From: CAYJXJ01 sp964374095
GTDB lineage: Bacteria > Elusimicrobiota > Elusimicrobia > UBA1565 > UBA9628
Length of the DNA: 30,952 nucleotides
NCBI GenBank assembly: GCA_964374095.1
Contig: CAYJXJ010000038.1
Coordinates: forward strand, 1 to 30,952
Direction: 5' to 3'
Shown: in pieces, positions 7,866 to 15,013 of the stretch
How positions within the stretch are numbered: position 1 is the stretch's first letter
How the letters are laid out: each line of letters starts with the position of its first letter
The notes under the pieces: model-generated
The model's database searches: none
Told to the model about the DNA's origin: nothing
What the model saw: the letters and a program-made list of their open reading frames with translations, nothing else
Program-made: the position numbers and the translations under genes

Positions 7866-9037
7866 GATCGCGGGACCGCCGCCTGCGACGGCGGAGTCCG
7901 TTCCAGCAGCCGGGCGTAGACAAGAAGCGTTTGACTCACCACCGACTCCTCCGAGAATTCGGCCACGGCGATCTCGCGGCCGCGCAGCCCCATCCGGGCG
8001 CGCAACCCCGCATCGGACAACAATTCCGCCAAGGCGCGGGAGAGCGCCGCCGCGTCGCGGGGAGCCACGAGCCTGCCGTTCTCCCCGTCGCGCACGATGT
8101 CCCGGCAGCCGGGGACATCGGTCGTCACGATCGCCCGTCCGCAGGCCGCCGCCTCCAGGAGGGCTTTGGGACAGCCTTCGCGGTAGGAGGGAAGGCACAC
8201 GACGGCCGAGGAGGCAAAGACCGCCGGCATGTCGTCCCGATGGCCCCATACTTCCACGCAGCCCTCCCGCCGCCACTCCTCGATCACGCCGGCGGGCGCG
8301 GCCGCGGGGTTGTCGGCGTCGCTCGCTCCGACCAGGGCGAAGCGAGCCGCCACCCCCGCCGCGCGCAGACGCCGGGCCGCGGCGACGAACTCCCCCACCC
8401 CCTTGTCCCAAAGCATGCGGGCCGGGAGCAGCGCGACCGGCGGGCCGGCAGGCTCGGGGCAGGGCCGGAAAACTCCAAGATCGACGCCCGAGCCGCCCCG
8501 GATGAGCACGGTCCGGTCCCGCGGCAGGAGGCCGCCGGAAACGAATTCCTCGAGATCCGCGGAGTTCTGGAACACGGTGCGGGAGTTTTCCCCCATCAAG
8601 GCGAGCCGAAGCGCCTGACGCATGGCCGCGCGCCGCAGCGACCCCGTCACGCCGCCGGCTATAAAAACAAATCCTAGGCCCGCCATGGCGTTGACCACGG
8701 CCGGCACTCCGGCCAGTTTCGCCGCCAGCGAGCCGTAGAGCACGGGTTTGAGGGCCACATGGTGGACGATATCGGGAGCTTCCCGTCGGTAGAGGCGGGT
8801 GAGTTCGGCGATGGCCCCGGCCTCGCGCAGGGGGTTGCGCCCGCTTCGGCGCAGGGAGATCGGGATGAGGCGCGCGCCTTCACGCCGGATCGTTTCGGCG
8901 CAACGATCCACCCGGGTCGCGACCGCCACGTCGTAGCCGCTGCGCCGGGCCGCCCGCGCCAGGGCGAGGCGATGAGACGCGAAGTACCAGTCTTCGGTCA
9001 CCACTAACAGGAGGCGGGGCTTGCGGGTCTCCGGCAT
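7862..9037 (-). CDS. Glycosyltransferase family 4 (PglA/second-sugar type)
   Basis: The 391-residue protein begins MPETRKPRLLLVVTEDWYF, then SHRLALARAARRSGYDVAVA. It contains DIVHHVALKPVLYGSLAAKL, NAMAGLGFVF and a C-terminal domain with REGCPKALLEAAACG, which holds the E-x7-E pair. This combination is common in GT4 enzymes that add the second sugar to Und-PP-HexNAc, such as PglA. Its position directly before the initiating transferase, with a 4-nt GTGA overlap, supports that role. ATG 9037 is preferred over an upstream start at 9073 because it overlaps the TGA of the methyltransferase (TGATG). Sugar specificity is inferred only. Confidence 0.88.
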   Translation of the reverse strand: MPETRKPRLLLVVTEDWYFASHRLALARAARRSGYDVAVATRVDRCAETIRREGARLIPISLRRSGRNPLREAGAIAELTRLYRREAPDIVHHVALKPVLYGSLAAKLAGVPAVVNAMAGLGFVFIAGGVTGSLRRAAMRQALRLALMGENSRTVFQNSADLEEFVSGGLLPRDRTVLIRGGSGVDLGVFRPCPEPAGPPVALLPARMLWDKGVGEFVAAARRLRAAGVAARFALVGASDADNPAAAPAGVIEEWRREGCVEVWGHRDDMPAVFASSAVVCLPSYREGCPKALLEAAACGRAIVTTDVPGCRDIVRDGENGRLVAPRDAAALSRALAELLSDAGLRARMGLRGREIAVAEFSEESVVSQTLLVYARLLERTPPSQAAVPRS

Positions 9038-9804
9038 CAGGGGCTCGCGCGGCGGTAGCCCACGGCGCACCAAAAGGGGGGCGCGTCGCTGAAGGCGACG
9101 CGCTCCAGGCCCGCGTCTTCCATCATCCCGCGGATCTGGGCCGCGGTGAAGCGCCGCTCCAGGCGCGTCCCCAGCCGGTCCAGGGCATCGGTCCGCATCG
9201 AGTAGAAACTCCGATAGCGGTAGGCGGCCAGGGGGAGCCCCGAGACGTCCAGGCCGGTCCGCTCAAGCAGTCCCCAGGCCGTGGCCATGGGCCAATAAAT
9301 TCCCAGGGCCGCCGCGTCGGCCAAGGAGCGGCGGACGGGAAAGGGCGCGCGGCTCAGAACCTGCCGCACGAGGTCCGAGAGACGCCAGAGCGCACGGTAC
9401 CAAGCCGGCCGATTCTCCAGGGCGTAATAGATGTAGGCCAGAAAGGGCGCGCCGGGCTTGAGCTTCGCGGCGCACGCGGCCAGGGCGGCGCGCGTGTCGG
9501 GGAGATGGTGCAGAACTCCCAGGGAGTAGCCGAAATCCATCGCACCCGCGGCGAGCGGCAGGGAGTTCACGGAGGCCAGGTGGAAGCGGCACCCCGGGAA
9601 ATCGGCCAGTGCGGCGCGGGCGACGGCGAGGGCGTCGGGGCTGGCGTCGATGCAGTGGAGTTTCCCGACGCGCGGCGCGACCAGCCGCGCCCAGCGGCCG
9701 CTGCCGCAGCCGAGATCGAAGCCCTCGGCGGCGACGGGAAGGCTCTTCCAAGGAAACATACGGAAGTATTGGCCGAAGAGACGTTCCAGCTCACGCGTTC
9801 CCAT
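9037..9804 (-). CDS. Class I SAM-dependent methyltransferase (start possibly frameshifted)
   Basis: From ATG 9804 the product has 255 residues. The Rossmann motif I is FDLGCGSGRW (residues 29-38); further landmarks are CIDASPDAL, SLGVLHHLPDT and an LKPGAPFLAY stretch. This fits Methyltransf_11/25-type O- or N-methyltransferases that modify sugars or lipid-linked glycans. Immediately upstream the same frame reads FGRQWRRFDQSG, which looks like the FGxQW opening of this family, but no usable start codon exists in that frame before a TGA. An ATG at 9845 is one nucleotide out of frame across a run of four T on this strand (9841-9838). One extra T would give M-V-F-G-R-Q-W. The gene may therefore start at 9845 with an indel, or truly at 9804. 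Confidence 0.85.
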   Translation of the reverse strand: MGTRELERLFGQYFRMFPWKSLPVAAEGFDLGCGSGRWARLVAPRVGKLHCIDASPDALAVARAALADFPGCRFHLASVNSLPLAAGAMDFGYSLGVLHHLPDTRAALAACAAKLKPGAPFLAYIYYALENRPAWYRALWRLSDLVRQVLSRAPFPVRRSLADAAALGIYWPMATAWGLLERTGLDVSGLPLAAYRYRSFYSMRTDALDRLGTRLERRFTAAQIRGMMEDAGLERVAFSDAPPFWCAVGYRRASP

Positions 9805-9868
9805 CCCCGACTGGTCGAACCGCCGCCACTGGCGTCCAAAACCATCGACCGTCCCGGGATCGAGGTTG

Positions 9869-11161
9869 CTACCCGTGGACGGTCTCCAGCGCGGGAAGCC
9901 GCGCCGCCGGCATCACGCGGCGCCGGTTGAGATAGAAGATCGCGCCCAGCATGATGGGCATTACCTGGAGCTTGAAACGCGCGGCGGTGCCGAGATTCTG
10001 GAAGGAGACCGGTCCGTAGATGCTCGACCAGCAGAGGACGAGAGCCATGCTCCACAGCAGAACGGGATCGTTGAATTCCAGGAAGCGGGTCTTGAGGAGC
10101 CCCTTCCCCAGGAGCAATAGCAATAGGGCGTTCTCCAGGCCCGCGAGGATCATAAAGGGGTTGGCCGACTCGCCCGGCAGGGGCCGAAATAGCGCTGAAA
10201 ATATCCCCAGGGGCAGGAAGCTGAGGAACTCGACGGGGTCCGAGATGTCGACTTCGCGGATCTGCGCCGAACCGCCGAAGGCCCATCCTCGGGAAAGGAC
10301 CTCCGCCTGGGTGAGCAGATCCTGACGCGTCTCGACATTAAATTTGTCCTTGAAGCGGCCGAAGGAAATGATGAAAAACACGGCGACGACCGAGATGAAG
10401 ATCAGTTGCGTGAAGAAGCCACGAAGTTGGCGCAAGGCGAAGACCGCCAATGGCGCCACCAGGATCATCCCCAGCCAGACCCGGACGCTCATGGTCATGG
10501 CAACCCCGAGTCCGATAGTCAGTAGTTGCCGAAGGGAGCCGCCCTGGTGCCAGCGGGCCACGCCGTAGGCGTAGGTGGCGATTCCGAGGAGGATGACCGG
10601 ATCCTTGCCCAGCGTCGAGGACCAGAATATGATGGAGGGCCAGAGGGCGATGACATAAAAGATCCGGGGATCCTCGCGTTTGAAGATGCAGACCCCGGCG
10701 TGGTAGAAGATGAAAATCGCCGCCATGCCCACCATGGAGAAGCTCACCTTCATCATGTGGTAGGAGGATGGGAAAACCTGGTGGTGGAGCCAGGCGAGGG
10801 AGTGGACGGTGAGGTTGCCCTGGCCGATCGCGAGACCGGGAAATGGGGCGTTCGGGTCGCTCGTGAACTCCCAGTAGTAGTAGGCGTCCAGGCCGTAGTT
10901 GTTCTCGTAGAGGAGCATGAAACCCAGCGTGACGAGGCAACGGGCGGCCCAGCCCCATATGAGCATCCGGCGGTGCGCGGCCCGGAGGGGGACCAGCATC
11001 AGCAGAACTCCCAGGAAGAGCGCCCAGATGACTCCGATAACGTAGTCGGTGGCGATCGCCTCTTGGGGGATGTTGTGGCCCATGACCGCCACGAGGTCGA
11101 GTAAGCCTATGGAGAACAGGACGAGTCCCGCTAGGATCAGCACGAACATTAGGACGCCCAT
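9869..11161 (-). CDS. EpsG/Wzy-like oligosaccharide repeat-unit polymerase candidate
   Basis: The 430-residue protein is strongly hydrophobic with about 10-12 predicted membrane helices. A larger soluble segment around residues 275-310 (FGRFKDKFNVETRQDL) probably faces the periplasm. The early NNYGLDAYYYWEFT segment and the WPSIIFWSSTLGKDPVILL motif recur in EpsG-like and other putative polymerases encoded beside Wzx and initiating transferases. Wzy proteins are poorly conserved, so the call rests on topology, motif and location in an otherwise complete Wzx/Wzy set. ATG 11161 overlaps the TGA of the upstream GT2 gene. Only 23 nt separate its stop from the putative ATG 9845 of the methyltransferase. 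Confidence 0.75.
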   Translation of the reverse strand: MGVLMFVLILAGLVLFSIGLLDLVAVMGHNIPQEAIATDYVIGVIWALFLGVLLMLVPLRAAHRRMLIWGWAARCLVTLGFMLLYENNYGLDAYYYWEFTSDPNAPFPGLAIGQGNLTVHSLAWLHHQVFPSSYHMMKVSFSMVGMAAIFIFYHAGVCIFKREDPRIFYVIALWPSIIFWSSTLGKDPVILLGIATYAYGVARWHQGGSLRQLLTIGLGVAMTMSVRVWLGMILVAPLAVFALRQLRGFFTQLIFISVVAVFFIISFGRFKDKFNVETRQDLLTQAEVLSRGWAFGGSAQIREVDISDPVEFLSFLPLGIFSALFRPLPGESANPFMILAGLENALLLLLLGKGLLKTRFLEFNDPVLLWSMALVLCWSSIYGPVSFQNLGTAARFKLQVMPIMLGAIFYLNRRRVMPAARLPALETVHG

Positions 11162-11919
11162 CAGTCCACCTTCCCACGGGTCCGGCGCGCCTGGCCCGTC
11201 CCCGGGGCGGCGTGGCGGTTCTCCCAGAGCAGCCCAAGGAGCTTGAGAAGAAATTTCGGCGCTTCTACCGCGAGGTTGAGCTTGCTCCGGCCGCGGCGCC
11301 TAGCCGCAAAGACCACCGGGACCTGCGCGACGCAATGGCCGCGGCGGCGGACCTTGAGGATCATCTCGAGGAGGAGCGCGTTGGACTTCTCAACGGTCCG
11401 GATGCCGCTCCAGACCCCGCGGCGGATGGCCCGGAAGTTCGCGGAGTAGTCCTCGATCCCGAGGCGCGTGACTAGGTCGACCACGCGGTTGCCGGCCGCG
11501 CTGACGAGGTACTTGGTCCGGGTCGGCCAATCCGGCGTTTGGTAGCCTCCCCCGGTTGCGTGCCGGCAGCCCAGGACCAGGTCGGCGCCGGCCTCCAGGC
11601 GCTCCAGCAGCCGGGGGATGTCCGCGGGCGCAAACGAGAAATCGGCGTCGATGGAGACGATCACGTCGTTGCGGGCCGCCTCATAGCCGGCTCTCAAGGC
11701 CGCCCCGATGCCCTCGCGTTCCTTGGTCAGGACTCTCAGGCCGGGGATCTCAGCGGCCAGCTCCAGCGCCGCCCGCGCGGTGCCGTCCGGAGACCGGTCG
11801 TCGACGACCAGGATCTCGTGCCGGCGATCCCCCAGGACCCGGTGGATCTCACGAAGCAGGGGGACGATGTTCTCCCGTTCTTCGTAGGTCGGGATGACGA
11901 CGGAGACGCTCAGGCCCAT
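11161..11919 (-). CDS. GT2 polyprenyl-phosphate glycosyltransferase (DPM1-like)
   Basis: The 252-residue GT-A protein resembles dolichol/polyprenyl-phosphate mannosyltransferases of the single-domain type. It has SVVIPTYEERENI (residues 6-18), VVDDRSPDGT with Asp40 and Asp41, IGAALRAGYEAA, the metal-binding DxD as D91-A-D93, LGCRHATGGGY, and DYSANFRAIRRGVW. No C-terminal membrane helices follow, so it probably acts at the inner face of the membrane, making a polyprenyl-phosphate sugar or adding directly to the repeat unit. It is clearly paralogous to the N-terminal half of the fusion at 18130-20568 but keeps its catalytic residues. The ATG at 11919 lies 7 nt after the stop of the preceding GT4; a longer frame to 12360 is a shadow. 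Confidence 0.92.
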   Translation of the reverse strand: MGLSVSVVIPTYEERENIVPLLREIHRVLGDRRHEILVVDDRSPDGTARAALELAAEIPGLRVLTKEREGIGAALRAGYEAARNDVIVSIDADFSFAPADIPRLLERLEAGADLVLGCRHATGGGYQTPDWPTRTKYLVSAAGNRVVDLVTRLGIEDYSANFRAIRRGVWSGIRTVEKSNALLLEMILKVRRRGHCVAQVPVVFAARRRGRSKLNLAVEAPKFLLKLLGLLWENRHAAPGTGQARRTRGKVD

Positions 11920-11926
11920 CCGCGCG

Positions 11927-13162
11927 TTATTCGGGGCCGAGAAGGCCGCGGTAGATGCCGTCATAGGCGCGCACGCCGTCATCGAGGGAATAGCGGCGCT
12001 GGGCCGCCTCCACGCAACGCTCTCGGACGCCGTCGGAGGCGCACAGCGCCAGAAGCTCTCCCAGGGCCCGCCGTTTCTCGGCCTCCGAGAAATCTCGCAT
12101 GACAGCTCCGATCCGATCGGCCGCGAAGAGCTCGTCCATGTCTCCGATCCCGGAATTGACCAGAATCGGGACGCCGCAGCCGAGGAATTCCCCGACCTTG
12201 GTGGGCGAGGAGGCCTGCTTGGACCAACAGGGATCGAGCAGCAAAATTCCGGCGTCCATCCGCGCCATGACCCCGGGGACCTCCTCGTGCGGGACCTCCC
12301 GAATCTCGACTGCGGTCTCTGGAATTCCCGCGGCGGCCAGGCGCTGCCGGATAAGCCCATGCGCGTCGCGGTTGATCACGAGGAGCCTGGCCTGAGGGCG
12401 CGATTGGCGCAAGAGGTGGAAGCAGTCCAGCATGTCGTCGAGCTTGTACCAGAGTCCGACCGAGCCCACCATCCCGAGGACAAAGGGTTCCTCCGCCGAC
12501 CGCGGGCGCGCGCGGGGTTCGGGGCGGAAGCGATCGAGGTCGGCGCAGGTCGGGATCACCTCGAATCGGATGCGTCGCTCCCGCATCCAGGGCCACCCCC
12601 TCATCACCTCCACCGCCCGGCGGGTTAGAGACACGACGACGTCGGCCCGGGAGAGGAACACCCGTTCGAGGCGCTTGGCCAAGAGGTAGATCCGGCTCCC
12701 GGCGGGCCAAGCGCCCCCCTCCACCTTTTCGTCCGGCCAGAATCCGCGCATGTCGAATACGAACCGCAGGCCGATGACTTTCAGGGGCAGGGCGATGAGG
12801 GCCGGAACATAGCTGCGGGCGTGGACGATCCCGATCCCGTGCCGCAGGGCCAGGGCGAGCGCAACGACCGCCCCCTGGCAGACATCGAAGCAGGTCGCCG
12901 GAACCGTCGGCGACTTGTGGTAGCGCAGGGCGGTCCAGCGGATGCCCAGCTTCGCGAGCTCCTGATGTAGGAGTTGCCGCCTTTGGGTCACCCCCCAATC
13001 GCCCGCTTTCTCGAAGCTCAGAAGCCATATGCGATGGAGACCGGCCAACCGGCGGAGGTATCCGAGCACCTGAGAATCCCCGATAGGCTCGAGAACGCCA
13101 TCATAGGTGATGTAGATGACTTTTGCCCGATGGGACCATTCACTCTCGCTCCGAGGATCCAC
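11927..13162 (-). CDS. Glycosyltransferase family 4-like, first gene of the Wzx/Wzy unit
   Basis: The 411-residue GT-B protein opens with a short hydrophilic leader and then KVIYITYDGVLEPIGDSQVLGYLRRLA, a known start for a GT4 subfamily. The middle has FDMRGFWPDEKVEGG and the C-terminal domain has MVGSVGLWYKLDDML. The usual E-x7-E site is replaced by SSPTKVGEFLGCGVP, with a single clear glutamate, as is common in this subfamily. The start is GTG at 13162, with AAGG 7 nt upstream and a perfect TATAAT on the minus strand at 13182-13177. It leads the operon toward Wzx. Confidence 0.85.
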   Translation of the reverse strand: MDPRSESEWSHRAKVIYITYDGVLEPIGDSQVLGYLRRLAGLHRIWLLSFEKAGDWGVTQRRQLLHQELAKLGIRWTALRYHKSPTVPATCFDVCQGAVVALALALRHGIGIVHARSYVPALIALPLKVIGLRFVFDMRGFWPDEKVEGGAWPAGSRIYLLAKRLERVFLSRADVVVSLTRRAVEVMRGWPWMRERRIRFEVIPTCADLDRFRPEPRARPRSAEEPFVLGMVGSVGLWYKLDDMLDCFHLLRQSRPQARLLVINRDAHGLIRQRLAAAGIPETAVEIREVPHEEVPGVMARMDAGILLLDPCWSKQASSPTKVGEFLGCGVPILVNSGIGDMDELFAADRIGAVMRDFSEAEKRRALGELLALCASDGVRERCVEAAQRRYSLDDGVRAYDGIYRGLLGPE

Positions 13163-13227
13163 TGAACGCCTTGGTAATTATATGATATTATCGATCGTAT
13201 GGCCTTAGTTGCGGGGCCGATGGACTG
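13163..13227. promoter_or_regulatory. AT-rich divergent promoter region between two operons
   Basis: This 65-nt gap separates divergent operons and is the most AT-rich patch nearby (13171-13200). On the minus strand a perfect TATAAT (13182-13177) sits 14 nt before GTG 13162, leaving a very short leader that still contains AAGG. The correctly spaced -35 region is poor. A second minus-strand -10 candidate is GATAAT (13192-13187). On the plus strand TATTAT (13186-13191) is possible, but the TTGGTA at 13171 is too close to be its -35. Confidence 0.45.
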
Positions 13228-14268
13228 ATGGGGTTTTGGGACGGTCGGCGGGTCTTGGTCGCCGGTGGTTCCGGGTTCATCGGAAGCCATGTGGTCGAGG
13301 AGCTCCTGACGCGCGCTCCATCGGTCCGCGTGACGGTGGCCGCGGACATTCCTTCGCAGGAGTCGAACCTGCGGGGGGTGTCAGGACGCTATCGTCCGCT
13401 GTGGACCGATTTGAGCGTCCTGGAGAATGCGCGGACGGCCTGCCGGGGCCAGGAGGTGGTTCTGGATCTGGCCGGGATGGTGCGCGGGATAGGCTTCAAC
13501 GCGGCGCATCCCGCGACGATGTTCCGCGGCAACCTCGCCGTCACGCTGGCGTTGCTCGACGCGGCGCGGCTCTCGGGCGCGCAACGCTATCTGGCGGTGA
13601 GCACGGCGGCGGTCTACCCCGCCGTGGCGTCGGTGGGCGGCCCCATACGCGAGGAGGCGGCGGGCCGGGGCGAGCCCGCCACGGCCGCCCGCGGCTACGC
13701 CTGGGCCAAGATCATGACGGAGTTCGCGGCCCGGTCCACCCACGAGGAGTTCGGGCTCAAGATCGCCATCGCGCGCCTTGCCAACACCTACGGCCCGCGG
13801 GACCACTTTGACGCGCCGGATCCCCACGTGGTGTGCGCCCTCATCGGGCGCGCCCTCGCCGGCGAGGACCCGCTGCGGGTCTTGGGAGACGGATCGCAGA
13901 CCCGTTCGTTCATCTACGTCCGCGATGCTGCGCGCGGGCTCGTGGACCTGGCTGAACGCTACGCCGTCTGCGACCCTGTCAACCTCTCGGCGTCCGAGGC
14001 GGTGAGCATACGGTCCTTGTCGGAGTTGGTCAGGGAGCTCTGCGGCTCGAAGGCTCGGTTGGCCTTCGAGAGGCGCCGAGCATTCGGCGCGCCGCACCGG
14101 CCGTTGGATATCTCCAAGGCCCGGAGAGTCATCGGCTTCGCCCCCCGGGTCGGCCTGCGGGAGGGCCTCTCCCTCACCATCGACTGGTTTCGCCGCGGCG
14201 CCCCCTCCCAGAATCGGGCCGCACGTTCCGGCCGCTCGGTGGGGATGAAGCGGCGGGTTCATCCATGA
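13228..14268 (+). CDS. Extended SDR NAD(P)-dependent sugar epimerase/reductase (GDP-fucose-synthase-like)
   Basis: The 346-residue protein has the Rossmann motif GGSGFIG (residues 13-19), a STAAVY strand with the catalytic serine/threonine, and Y157-A-W-A-K161 as the YxxxK pair. The segment AGMVRGIGFN (about 82-91) and the RLANTYGPRDHFD region recall GDP-L-fucose synthase and related 3,5-epimerase/4-reductases. The expected activity is epimerisation or 4-keto reduction of an NDP-sugar; the actual substrate is not readable. ATG 13228 is used since the ATG at 13220 runs into a stop after two codons. It is the first gene of the plus operon and overlaps the truncated rfbF by 4 nt (ATGA). The C-terminal 25 residues are basic and low in predicted structure. 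Confidence 0.87.
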   Translation: MGFWDGRRVLVAGGSGFIGSHVVEELLTRAPSVRVTVAADIPSQESNLRGVSGRYRPLWTDLSVLENARTACRGQEVVLDLAGMVRGIGFNAAHPATMFRGNLAVTLALLDAARLSGAQRYLAVSTAAVYPAVASVGGPIREEAAGRGEPATAARGYAWAKIMTEFAARSTHEEFGLKIAIARLANTYGPRDHFDAPDPHVVCALIGRALAGEDPLRVLGDGSQTRSFIYVRDAARGLVDLAERYAVCDPVNLSASEAVSIRSLSELVRELCGSKARLAFERRRAFGAPHRPLDISKARRVIGFAPRVGLREGLSLTIDWFRRGAPSQNRAARSGRSVGMKRRVHP

Positions 14269-14768
14269 AAGTGGCCATCCTCGCCGGCGGCCTTGGAACT
14301 CGCATCAGCGAGGAGACCCAGGGCCGTCCCAAGCCCATGATCGACATCGGGGGAATGCCCCTGCTGTGGCACATCATGAAGATTTATTCCCACCACGGCT
14401 TTCGGGATTTCGTGATCTGCTGCGGCTACAAGAGCTACGTCATCAAGGAGTATTTCGCCAATTACTCCATCCACCATTCCGACGTCACCTTCGACCTGCG
14501 GCGCAACAGCGTCAAGGTCCATCAGAACGCGGCGGAGCCATGGCGGGTGACGGTGGTCGACACCGGGGACAAGACGATGACGGGGGGGCGCCTTAAGAGG
14601 GCTCGGCGCTACCTCCAGGACGGGGATTTCTGCATGACCTACGGCGATGGGCTCGCGGATGTCGATGTTAAGGCCCTCGTTTCGCGCCACCGCAGGCTGG
14701 GAACAATCGCGACGGTCACCGCCGTCCAGCCGCCCGGCCGCTTCGGAGCGCTCGAAGTTCTGTTCTGA
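14265..14768 (+). pseudogene. rfbF: Truncated glucose-1-phosphate cytidylyltransferase (rfbF remnant)
   Basis: The 167-residue frame begins MKVAILAGGLGTRISEET, the nucleotidyl-transferase signature, continues through PLLWHIMKIYS, CCGYKSYVIKEYF and TGDKTMTGGRLKRA, and stops right after PPGRFGALEV. The intact copy at 23404-24174 continues about 90 further residues from that point (the WINGGFFVF and ENEPLKGLSRDGQL regions). That missing part holds sugar-binding and C-terminal elements, so the product is very likely inactive. No continuation is visible in any downstream frame, so this is a deletion rather than a simple frameshift. It overlaps the preceding epimerase gene by 4 nt, showing it was once part of that operon. 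Confidence 0.85.
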
Positions 14769-15013
14769 AATTTTGCCATAAGGCCGGTGCGCTGTGGGGC
14801 TTGAGCCGCCATGATGAAGCCGCGATCAGGCATAATTCGAGACCCGCCCGCGACCAGGGCTCCACGCACCCGAATTTGATAACATGGCGCTGCTATGGCG
14901 GGGCTGCTCCACTCGCGGGCCCAGGGCCCGGACTTCACCGTCTACCGGAGGCCCGTTCTCTGACCGAAAAGGAAATGGTTGACTCCTTGGCGATCATAGG
15001 AAAGAAACCATAG
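14769..15013. other. Junction between truncated rfbF and asnB: debris plus candidate asnB control region
   Basis: This 245-nt stretch has lower G+C than its neighbours and no convincing gene. It follows the abrupt end of rfbF homology. A 22-codon frame (14895-14963) ending GPDFTVYRRPVL looks like the tail of a lost protein, possibly a methyltransferase, but is too short to identify. An extended -10-like TGATAACAT is at 14877-14885, and a CATAAT lies near 14831. Just before asnB there is a TTGACT (about 14979) and a good ribosome-binding string AGGAAAG (about 14999-15005). Confidence 0.4.
14877..14885 (+). promoter_or_regulatory. Candidate extended -10 (TGATAACAT) upstream of asnB
   Basis: TG at 14877-14878 plus hexamer TAACAT at 14880-14885 fits an extended -10; the full string TTTGATA matches that seen before the genes starting at 30802 and 24174. 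The transcript would start just before the ATG at 14895. It could restart transcription of asnB and the genes after it, downstream of the broken rfbF. Confidence 0.3.

Noticed and set aside
7306..7923. Upstream extension of the GT4 ending at 6016 (open to 7923)
   Set aside because: The extra residues are an off-frame reading of the sugar transferase; ATG 7305 has a TGATG overlap and the conserved start.
11920..12360. N-terminal extension of the DPM1-like GT2
   Set aside because: It overlaps the GT4 coding sequence and has no domain; ATG 11919 gives the family-typical start.
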